Part shown: piece after piece, positions 1-5,187 of the stretch
Position numbering within the stretch: the first letter of the stretch is position 1
Layout: each line of letters opens with the position of its first letter
Assembly (NCBI GenBank): GCA_902795625.1
Contig: CADBLW010000012.1
Location: forward strand, 1 to 5,350
Direction: 5' to 3'
Source: an uncultured Lachnospiraceae bacterium
GTDB lineage: Bacteria > Bacillota > Clostridia > Lachnospirales > Lachnospiraceae
DNA: 5,350 bases
Notes under the pieces: generated by a model
The model's input: only the letters and a program-made list of their open reading frames with translations
What the model was told of the DNA's origin: nothing
The model's database searches: none
Translations under genes and position numbers: made by a program

Positions 1-989
1 GTCAGTGCCTTCGGTCCGAGGATTGCCGCGAGCTCGCCGTAAAGCCGCACGGCGCTGAAAAACGCGTGGTCCATAAAATATCCGAACCGGTCGGGCTCCG
101 TCGGCTTTTGGTTCAGGACCTGCAGCAGATACTCCTCCGTGAAACCGTACTCCCTGCCCAGCATAAGCGTGATATTGTGCGCGATCAGCTCTACCGATGT
201 CGCAAAATCCCGCCCGTACATCTTTGAAAAATGTTCCTTTGCCTCGTCGCTGAGCACCGTCAGCGTCTCCATATTGTGATACGCAAGGAACGGACTGCCC
301 TTGCCTCTCCGCTGATTGTTCACCTCAAAGTAGCTGAGCACCTGCTCAAAGGGAAGCTCAAACGGGTATCCGATGTCGTGGAAGAGTGACGACAGGCCCC
401 AGTACTCCAGGAAGCAATTGGCCGCCTCATTGTCCTTCACCGACTGCAGATGATAATACTCCCGGAAGCTATTGCGGTAATTCTCATTGGTCTCATAGAT
501 TGCCAGTCCGAGGGCGAACACATAGACCGAGTGGGAATAATGGTCGCGGTGCTTCATCAAAAGGGAACTGCCGTTTTGCTCATACTCCGACAGCAGCTCG
601 ATCATTTTCTTCGAGCGACCGTATTGGCCGACGAATATCTCCAGGAAGCAATAGTAGACAGCGTACGCATCCTCCGCCACTCCCGAATCGAAAAATGTCT
701 CCAGAGACTTCTCCAGGCACAGTCGATTGATGTCCATCTGCATGTTGTAGGGGATCTGCCCGGGTTTAAGGGATGTGCCGAGATACACCCCCTTCTCGCG
801 CTCCTCCTGCTCGATCGCCGCGTCGAAGCAAAGCTCCTCGCAGCTGTTGTGCAGAAATCGAAGCGCCGCGGACTTCAGGTCGTTGCTCTTTCGGCTGTTG
901 CAGTACAGTTTCGGCTGCTTCGGTCCGATGTTGCAGCCGAATCGTTTTACGTTGACTTCACTCATTGTGCGGATCGCAGTGTATGCCAT
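1..989 (-). CDS. HD-superfamily (metal-dependent phosphohydrolase-like) protein, C-terminus cut by window edge
   Basis: The frame is open from an ATG at 989 to the left edge, giving 329 complete codons with no stop. The start is supported by GAGGAAGAGAG about 8 bases upstream; the next ATG (965) has no ribosome binding site. Visible HD-type signatures are RDHYSHSVYVFALG at residues 148-161 (His150, His153), the diad in LFHDIGYP (His204-Asp205), AHN at 270-272 and MDHAFFSAV at 306-314 (Asp307, His308), in the order expected for metal-binding His and Asp residues of the HD superfamily. Residues 1-140 match nothing I recognise; they hold several Cys (19, 30, 50, 54) and predicted helix. HD proteins commonly hydrolyse phosphoester bonds in nucleotides, but the substrate cannot be read here. 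No membrane segment or signal peptide is seen, so it is probably cytoplasmic. It has its own promoter and lies after the uraA terminator, so it is a separate transcription unit. The HD assignment comes from motifs only. Confidence 0.8.
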   Translation of the reverse strand, partial: MAYTAIRTMSEVNVKRFGCNIGPKQPKLYCNSRKSNDLKSAALRFLHNSCEELCFDAAIEQEEREKGVYLGTSLKPGQIPYNMQMDINRLCLEKSLETFFDSGVAEDAYAVYYCFLEIFVGQYGRSKKMIELLSEYEQNGSSLLMKHRDHYSHSVYVFALGLAIYETNENYRNSFREYYHLQSVKDNEAANCFLEYWGLSSLFHDIGYPFELPFEQVLSYFEVNNQRRGKGSPFLAYHNMETLTVLSDEAKEHFSKMYGRDFATSVELIAHNITLMLGREYGFTEEYLLQVLNQKPTEPDRFGYFMDHAFFSAVRLYGELAAILGPKAL

Positions 990-1033
990 ATCTCTCTTCC
1001 TCACGCTTCCGGCAATAATACCGTATTTTGTCC

Positions 1034-1063
1034 ATTATACTATGAAACGGACAGCCGTTGCAA
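1034..1063 (-). promoter_or_regulatory. Sigma-A-type promoter of the HD-domain gene
   Basis: On the minus strand TTGCAA (1063-1058) and a perfect TATAAT (1039-1034) are separated by 18 bases. Transcription would begin near 1027, leaving a leader of about 40 nt before the ATG at 989. It lies just downstream of the uraA terminator, as expected for an independent unit. A small inverted repeat, AACGG-4-CCGTT (1046-1059), fills most of the spacer between the hexamers and could be an operator, but that is only a guess. Confidence 0.65.
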
Positions 1064-1087
1064 TGAAAACCATATGCGTTGACAACG

Positions 1088-1116
1088 AAAAAGCGGAGCC
1101 GCATCAGCAGCCCCGC
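1088..1116 (-). terminator. Rho-independent terminator of the uracil permease gene
   Basis: Read on the minus strand, a 10-bp stem (1116-1107 with 1102-1093, pairing GCGGGGCTGC with GCGGCTCCGC through two G-U wobbles) closes on the four-base loop TGAT and is followed directly by TTTTT (1092-1088). It begins 35 bases after the uraA stop codon. Stem, short loop and U-tract fit a classical intrinsic terminator. Confidence 0.9.
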
Positions 1117-1151
1117 CTGTTCATTCCATATTCACCTGTTATTTCTAAGGA

Positions 1152-2624
1152 TCACTCCTTCTCGCGCTCCTTCGGAGCTTCTTCCTTCGCCGGATCATTC
1201 TTGGCTGCAGGCTTCATCATCAGGTTCGTAAGAATACCGAGGATCAAAGCGCATGCAACTTCGGTGATCGTGATCACACCGTTGGCCGTGGTAAAGGTGA
1301 TGGCGAGACCGCCGACACCCGCAATCAGGATAACGGAAACTACGAAGAGGTTCCTGTTGTCATTCAGGTCTACCTTCTGGATCATCTTCAGACCGGAAAC
1401 CGCGATAAATCCGTACAGAGCCATGCACACACCGCCCATGACGCAGCTCGGGATCGAGTTGACGAACACGATGAACGGATTGCAGAACGAGATTATGATC
1501 GCGCCGATGGCCGCAGCGAAGATGGATACTACGGAAGCATTTTTCGTGATAGCCACACAACCGATGGACTCACCGTACGTGGTGTTCGGGCAGCCGCCGA
1601 AGAATGCACCGACCATGGAACCGACACCGTCGCCGAGGAGGGTCTTGTCAAGACCGGGATCCTTGAGGAGGTCACGCTCGATGATCGAGGAGATATTCAT
1701 ATGGTCTGCGATATGCTCGGCAAATACAACGAATGCAACCGGCGCATATGCCACAAAGATCGTCAGGAAATACGTTCCGTTGAAATCGCTGAACGCACCC
1801 TTGGCGTTGAGGAACGTCAGATCCGGCACGTTGATGAACGACTTGAAGGCAACCTTACCATCCGCAAGGAAACCGTCCCATGCATTTTCCGAGATGATAT
1901 ACATCTCCGGGATCTTGAGCATATATCCGCAGTGGCTGACGATCAGAGCGAAGAAATAGCCTGCAAGGATACCGTAGATGAACGGGATGAGCTTGCCGCT
2001 CTTCTTGCCGTAGACCGAGGAGAACATAACAACTGCAAGTGTGACCAGACCGCACAGAAGAGCGATCTTCGGATCCGTTGCGACAACTCCGGCCTTATCA
2101 TCGGCTTTGATCGCCGTCGTAAGGTCGCCGACTGCATTGCCGGCAAGGGAAAGTCCGATGATGGCAACGGTAGGTCCGATAACTACCGCAGGCATCAGCT
2201 TGTCAATCCACTTCGTTCCGCGGAATTTCACAACGATGGCAATGATCACATACACAAGGCCGGCGATCACCGCGCCGAGGATCAATCCGAGGTATCCGAG
2301 CGCCATGGTCGAAGCGCCGGCAAATGCGGATGTCATCGAGCCGAGGAATGCGAACGAAGAACCGAGGAAAACAGGGCTCTTGCGCATCGTGAACAACAGG
2401 TAGATCAGGGTACCGACACCTGCGCCGAACAATGCCGCAGCCGGGCTCATGGTCTTCGCCATCTCCCAGCCAATGTCACCCTTCTCAATCGCAGCAGCGA
2501 CATTTCCGTTGATGATGACCGGGACAACCAGCGTAGCGGTCATGATGGCAAGCAGCTGCTGGATCGCGAACACGATCAACTGAGAAAACTTCGGCTTGTC
2601 TTCCACTTGATAGATCAGTTTCAT
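1152..2624 (-). CDS. uraA: NCS2-family nucleobase permease, probably uracil:H+ symporter
   Basis: This 490-residue, very hydrophobic protein has the length and layout of NCS2 (nucleobase:cation symporter 2) carriers, which fold into 14 membrane segments. Matches to E. coli UraA, by memory of that sequence, include LGSSFAF (88-93, Phe91 equivalent to UraA Phe73), the segment-8 Glu in FAEHIADH (Glu303, equivalent to Glu241) and the segment-10 signature NTTYGESIG (347-355, Glu352 equivalent to Glu290). Both substrate-binding glutamates are therefore present. Two differences stand out: the usual QH near the N-terminus is QQ (22-23), and UraA His245 aligns with Asp307. The TTYGE signature favours uracil over xanthine or urate, but the wider family is mixed, so specificity is an inference. 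The last 20 residues are a charged Lys/Glu-rich cytoplasmic tail. The start is fixed by GGGAGGT four bases before the ATG. The gene has its own promoter and terminator. No pyrimidine-pathway gene lies beside it. Confidence 0.9.
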   Translation of the reverse strand: MKLIYQVEDKPKFSQLIVFAIQQLLAIMTATLVVPVIINGNVAAAIEKGDIGWEMAKTMSPAAALFGAGVGTLIYLLFTMRKSPVFLGSSFAFLGSMTSAFAGASTMALGYLGLILGAVIAGLVYVIIAIVVKFRGTKWIDKLMPAVVIGPTVAIIGLSLAGNAVGDLTTAIKADDKAGVVATDPKIALLCGLVTLAVVMFSSVYGKKSGKLIPFIYGILAGYFFALIVSHCGYMLKIPEMYIISENAWDGFLADGKVAFKSFINVPDLTFLNAKGAFSDFNGTYFLTIFVAYAPVAFVVFAEHIADHMNISSIIERDLLKDPGLDKTLLGDGVGSMVGAFFGGCPNTTYGESIGCVAITKNASVVSIFAAAIGAIIISFCNPFIVFVNSIPSCVMGGVCMALYGFIAVSGLKMIQKVDLNDNRNLFVVSVILIAGVGGLAITFTTANGVITITEVACALILGILTNLMMKPAAKNDPAKEEAPKEREKE

Positions 2625-2684
2625 AACTACCTCCCGAGTATTAAGTTTTTGCTACACATAAGGACAAAATCCTCACTGTTCTTG

Positions 2685-2713
2685 ATATTATCATTTTACG
2701 ATTCTTTTGTAAA
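2685..2713 (-). promoter_or_regulatory. Putative promoter of the uracil permease gene
   Basis: On the minus strand TTTACA (2713-2708) is followed after 17 bases by TAATAT (2690-2685), preceded by TGA, which gives a TGn extended -10. Transcription would start near 2678, leaving a leader of roughly 55 nt. I looked in that leader for a PyrR-binding attenuator or a purine riboswitch and found neither; it is too short for either plus a terminator. The -10 matches consensus at only four of six positions, so the exact placement is uncertain. Confidence 0.45.
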
Positions 2714-2743
2714 CACGAACACGAAAAATAATCGGTTATTTTC

Positions 2744-2804
2744 AAATCAAAACCACCACATGTTGTGTTGTACTACAGCCATAGTACAACAGTATGTGGT
2801 GGTT
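2744..2804 (-). terminator. Long imperfect hairpin, probable terminator after nth
   Basis: An 11-bp outer stem (AACCACCACAT, 2751-2761, with 2794-2804), a 5x3 internal loop, and a 9-bp inner stem (GTTGTACTA, 2767-2775, with 2782-2790) close on the six-base loop 2776-2781. On the minus strand the structure starts about 40 bases after the nth stop and ends in GGTGGTT followed by TTGATTTG, so the RNA would carry UUUUGAUUU at its base. That fits an intrinsic terminator, though with an interrupted U-tract. On the plus strand no T-run follows. It lies upstream of the uraA promoter. Its length and two-part stem would also fit a dispersed palindromic repeat. Confidence 0.5.
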
Positions 2805-2845
2805 GGTCAATCTCGTTGACATATCAGATTATGTAATACCGCTGC

Positions 2846-3601
2846 TCACACTCTCTTCGGACAGATGTCCGCCAGGCAGCACGCCTCGCAGTTCGGCTTT
2901 GCGGTCCTCGCCGTGCAGACCGCCCTTCCGTGGTCGACCATCCGATGGCAGAAATCGTTGCTCTCCTCCGGCGGAATGATCTCCCACAGCTTCTTCTCCA
3001 CCTTGTGCGGATCCCGCTCGTCATCCACAAGCCCCATGCGGTTCGCCAGCCGGATGCAGTGCGTGTCTGTCACGATCGCGGGCTTGCCGTAAATGTCCCC
3101 GAGCACAAGGTTCGCGCTCTTTCGGCCGACGCCGGGCAGCCGCAGCAGCGCCTCCATCGTATCCGGCACACAACTCCCGTACTCGTCCCGCAGCATCGTC
3201 ATGCACGCCTTGATGTCCCGCGCCTTACTACGCCCGAGTCCGCACGGCCGCACGATCGCCTCTATGTCGTCCTCGGACGCGTTCGCGAGCGCTTCGATCG
3301 TCGGAAAATGCTCATACAGCACCGGTGTGATCTGATCCACCCTCGCGTCCGTACACTGCGCTGCCAGCCGGACGCTCACCAGAAGCTTCCAGGCCTCGTC
3401 ATACGCGAGTGTGCAGTGTGTGTCGGGGTATTCCGCCTTCAGGCGCTCCACGATCTCACAGGCGCGTTTCCTGCGCGCAGCGGCGCTCTCCTTACCGGCC
3501 TTCTTTACGCCCGCAGCGCTCTTCCTGCCGGCGTTCTTTGCGACCGCATCTTCAGAAAGGCCGGCACGCCCGGACTTGCGTCCGGCTGCCGACCCCTGCA
3601 T
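2846..3601 (-). CDS. nth: Endonuclease III (DNA glycosylase / AP lyase)
   Basis: Endonuclease III removes oxidised pyrimidines from DNA and nicks the abasic site in base-excision repair. With the ATG at 3601 the protein has 251 residues. The helix-hairpin-helix LPGVGRKSANLVL (155-167) carries the catalytic Lys161 (E. coli Lys120), and VTDTHCIR holds the catalytic Asp179 (E. coli Asp138). Four Cys near the C-terminus (229, 238, 241, 247) would bind the [4Fe-4S] cluster, but the spacing is C-x8-C-x2-C-x5-C, not the standard C-x6-C-x2-C-x5-C. E. coli Nth is about 211 residues; the extra length is a Lys/Arg/Ala/Gly-rich N-terminal tail of about 40 residues containing AGRKS-like repeats. The start is uncertain: a GTG at 3628 (GGAAG seven bases upstream) overlaps the preceding stop as GTGA and would add nine residues; the ATG has AGGG only three bases away. 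The frame stays open further upstream to 3874, inside the neighbouring gene, which is not credible coding. It is probably coupled to the gene before it. Confidence 0.93.
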   Translation of the reverse strand: MQGSAAGRKSGRAGLSEDAVAKNAGRKSAAGVKKAGKESAAARRKRACEIVERLKAEYPDTHCTLAYDEAWKLLVSVRLAAQCTDARVDQITPVLYEHFPTIEALANASEDDIEAIVRPCGLGRSKARDIKACMTMLRDEYGSCVPDTMEALLRLPGVGRKSANLVLGDIYGKPAIVTDTHCIRLANRMGLVDDERDPHKVEKKLWEIIPPEESNDFCHRMVDHGRAVCTARTAKPNCEACCLADICPKRV

Positions 3602-3624
3602 TTTCCCTGTTTTATCCTGCCCGC

Positions 3625-4017
3625 TCACGCGATCACTTCCGGAGCAGCGGTGAAGGAGAACTTCGAACCCTTGGCATTGTCCAGATAGAGAACCTCGAAA
3701 ATGCCGTCGCCGATATGATACATCATGCCAAGCCCCGGGTTCTCGGCAAGCATTGCTGCTCTCGCCTCGTCGCGATCGTCGCGCACAAGCTCGCCCGAGA
3801 TGCGGAGCCATGCTCCGTCGGGATACATCGCGCTGATCTCCGTCTTCGGGTTGGCGAGCATCTGCGCGTAGCATGCCTTCGTGTTGTTCGTGCAGATGTA
3901 GGTCTTGCCCTCAAACTCCGCTACTGCGCCGAACGGACGCACGCGGGGTTGGTCACCCTCAACCGTAGCGATGAAAAATGTTCCTACCTTCTTCAGTTCT
4001 TCTGTGAGTTTACTCAT
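3625..4017 (-). CDS. Pyridoxamine 5'-phosphate oxidase-like FMN-binding split-barrel protein
   Basis: This is a 130-residue protein of the split-barrel flavin-binding superfamily that includes PNPOx-like proteins. The pattern is typical of the short, uncharacterised clostridial members: N-terminal helix MSKLTEELKK, strand GTFFIATVEGDQPRVRPFG (12-30, with Arg27-Pro28 at the usual flavin-phosphate region), TYICTNNTKACYAQM (39-53), WLRISGELV (70-78), and a C-terminal KFSFTAAP strand. At this length it is unlikely to be a true PdxH, which is near 220 residues and has extra substrate-binding segments. Reaction and substrate are unknown; a flavin or related cofactor-binding role in the cytoplasm is inferred from the fold. 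The ATG at 4017 is chosen because AGGAGAG lies six bases upstream; an in-frame ATG at 4125 would run the protein through the hairpins of the spacer. Its TGA overlaps a possible GTG start of nth, suggesting one transcript and translational coupling. Confidence 0.87.
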   Translation of the reverse strand: MSKLTEELKKVGTFFIATVEGDQPRVRPFGAVAEFEGKTYICTNNTKACYAQMLANPKTEISAMYPDGAWLRISGELVRDDRDEARAAMLAENPGLGMMYHIGDGIFEVLYLDNAKGSKFSFTAAPEVIA

Positions 4018-4023
4018 GTGAAT

Positions 4024-4030
4024 CTCTCCT
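4024..4030 (-). promoter_or_regulatory. Shine-Dalgarno site that fixes the split-barrel gene start
   Basis: AGGAGAG on the minus strand lies six bases before the ATG at 4017. It decides this start over the in-frame ATGs further upstream (4125, 4107 and 4065), whose extra N-terminal residues look non-conserved. I could not find a convincing promoter between this site and the hairpins at 4097-4166, so it is unclear whether this gene has its own transcript or relies on read-through from cysE. Confidence 0.75.
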
Positions 4031-4096
4031 TCTGTTATGTTTATGGAAATCGTTTTTTTGCTCATTTCTGGCGGTAACTGCGTTCCCGCCCTTTGC

Positions 4097-4166
4097 AAGC
4101 TACTCATGTTCAATTTCGAAAGCAAGCTTTCGCATTGAACATGCGCAGCTTACCACGCGGGTAAGC
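4097..4166. other. Two overlapping inverted repeats (competing hairpins) between cysE and the split-barrel gene
   Basis: The larger repeat pairs CATGTTCAAT (4105-4114) with ATTGAACATG (4134-4143), and inside it CGAAAGC (4117-4123) with GCTTTCG (4126-4132). A further AAGCT/AGCTT pair (4097-4101 with 4147-4151) lies outside a 3x3 mismatch. The smaller one pairs GCTTACC (4148-4154) with GGTAAGC (4160-4166) around a five-base loop. Bases 4148-4151 are shared, so the outer pairing of the first and the stem of the second exclude each other. Neither strand shows a T-run after either hairpin, so a classical terminator is not supported. Possible roles are 3'-end protection of the cysE mRNA, partial attenuation, a regulator site, or a small dispersed palindromic repeat. 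Confidence 0.75.
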
Positions 4167-4179
4167 AATTACTCTTTTG

Positions 4180-5160
4180 CTATATGTTCCAGTACCAGGT
4201 TTCGTCCTGGTCGAGCTCTGCCTTCGTCACCTCGCCGCTCACCTGGCCGGAGGCATTTTTCATGGTCATCTCCTGGTTCTTGATGCTCACGCGGGTGCCG
4301 GGGGCGATCGGTTTCGTGATGAACGCGTTACTGCCGATGATCGAGCCCTTGCCGATCACGGTCTCGCCGCCGAGGATGGACGCGCCTGCGTAGATGACCA
4401 CATCGTCCTCGATCGTCGGGTGGCGGCGCTTGCCGCGCAGCTTCTGCCCGCCTCTCGTGGAGAGCGCGCCCAGCGTCACGCCCTGGTATATCTTCACGTT
4501 ATCGCCGATGAGCGTCGTCTCACCGATGACGATACCGGTGCCGTGGTCAATGAAGAAATTGCGCCCGATGGTCGCGCCCGGATGAATGTCGATACCGGTC
4601 TGCCAATGCGCATGCTCCGTCATGATCCGGGGGATCAGCGGGATGTCCAGACGGAACAGCTCATGCGCCACGCGATACACCGTGATGGCGTATGCACCCG
4701 GATAGCACAGGATGATCTCCTCGCGGAATTTGGCTGCAGGATCTCCGTCGTAAAATGCTTCCAGATCCCCCTCCGCGTACTCGCGGATCGCAGGCAAACG
4801 ACGGAAGAACGCCACCGTCATGCGCTGTGCCTCAGCCTCCACCTCCGGGTCCTCCGGCGAGCGGCCGGCGTACCGTTCCGCATACGGGAGTGCCCTGGTG
4901 ATCTGCTTGTTCAGGCAGAAGACGGCATCCTCGATCTGCACGGAATAGTCATTTTCCAGATTATAAAACTTGCGGGTACCGTCGCGGAAATAACCCGGGT
5001 AAATGATCCGGATCAGTTTCTGCAGCACGCTGATGATCATGTCCTTCTGCGGCTGGCGGAACAGATCCAGCTTGTCGATCGAGCGATTTTCCTTGTAATC
5101 CGCAAGGATGTTGCCGACAATAGCTCCGATCTCCTTGTCGATGTAGTTGTTGCCCTGCAT
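4180..5160 (-). CDS. cysE: Serine O-acetyltransferase, long type
   Basis: It transfers an acetyl group from acetyl-CoA to L-serine, giving O-acetylserine, the acceptor for sulfide in cysteine synthesis. The 326-residue protein has an N-terminal helical domain of about 185 residues and a left-handed beta-helix of hexapeptide repeats (about 190-290). By comparison with the E. coli and H. influenzae enzymes, Asp191 (DIHPGA) and His206 (DHGTGIVIGET) form the catalytic pair, spaced 15 residues as in those enzymes; Asp140 (DGDPAAKF) and His247 (KRRHPTI) match the serine-binding Asp and His. The loop YQGVTLGALSTRGGQKLRGKRRHP is longer than in E. coli CysE (273 residues) and marks the long type common in Clostridia and Bacteroides. 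The acidic tail ends DQDETWYWNI, with the terminal Ile used by many serine acetyltransferases to dock in CysK. The start is set by AGGAGGA four bases upstream. It follows the preceding gene by 27 nt; no cysK is present in the window. Confidence 0.95.
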   Translation of the reverse strand: MQGNNYIDKEIGAIVGNILADYKENRSIDKLDLFRQPQKDMIISVLQKLIRIIYPGYFRDGTRKFYNLENDYSVQIEDAVFCLNKQITRALPYAERYAGRSPEDPEVEAEAQRMTVAFFRRLPAIREYAEGDLEAFYDGDPAAKFREEIILCYPGAYAITVYRVAHELFRLDIPLIPRIMTEHAHWQTGIDIHPGATIGRNFFIDHGTGIVIGETTLIGDNVKIYQGVTLGALSTRGGQKLRGKRRHPTIEDDVVIYAGASILGGETVIGKGSIIGSNAFITKPIAPGTRVSIKNQEMTMKNASGQVSGEVTKAELDQDETWYWNI

Positions 5161-5187
5161 GTAATCCTCCTGTCGTCCGTTCCTTCT

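Noticed and set aside
775..1959. 394-codon open frame on the plus strand, with a nested 210-codon frame at 450-1082
   Set aside because: These cross the HD gene, the terminator, the promoter and the permease gene on the opposite strand, have no ribosome binding site worth noting and no recognisable domain.
2625..2684. Purine riboswitch or PyrR attenuator in the permease leader
   Set aside because: The leader is about 55 nt, too short for an aptamer and terminator, and I see neither the purine aptamer core nor the PyrR-binding hairpin. A short AGGA/TCCT hairpin is too weak to count.
1701..2819. 372-codon open frame on the plus strand across the permease gene
   Set aside because: It is antisense to a strongly supported transporter, has a composition rich in Arg, Asp, His and Glu typical of an antisense shadow, and has no family motif.
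3602..3874. N-terminal extension of nth to an ATG at 3874
   Set aside because: It would lie wholly inside the split-barrel gene in another frame, and its Arg/Ser-rich translation is unlike any Nth. The ATG at 3601 or GTG at 3628 is far more likely.
2930..4077. Plus-strand open frames opposite nth and the split-barrel gene
   Set aside because: They are shadows of well-identified genes; Arg/Pro/His-rich translations lack any motif.
4018..4125. Upstream start for the split-barrel protein at 4125
   Set aside because: It would translate through the intergenic hairpin and ignore the strong AGGAGAG at 4024-4030; the extra 36 residues look non-protein-like.
4097..4166. Intrinsic terminator after cysE
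   Set aside because: The inverted repeats are real, but neither strand has a U-tract next to them, so I listed them as an unassigned structure and not as a terminator.
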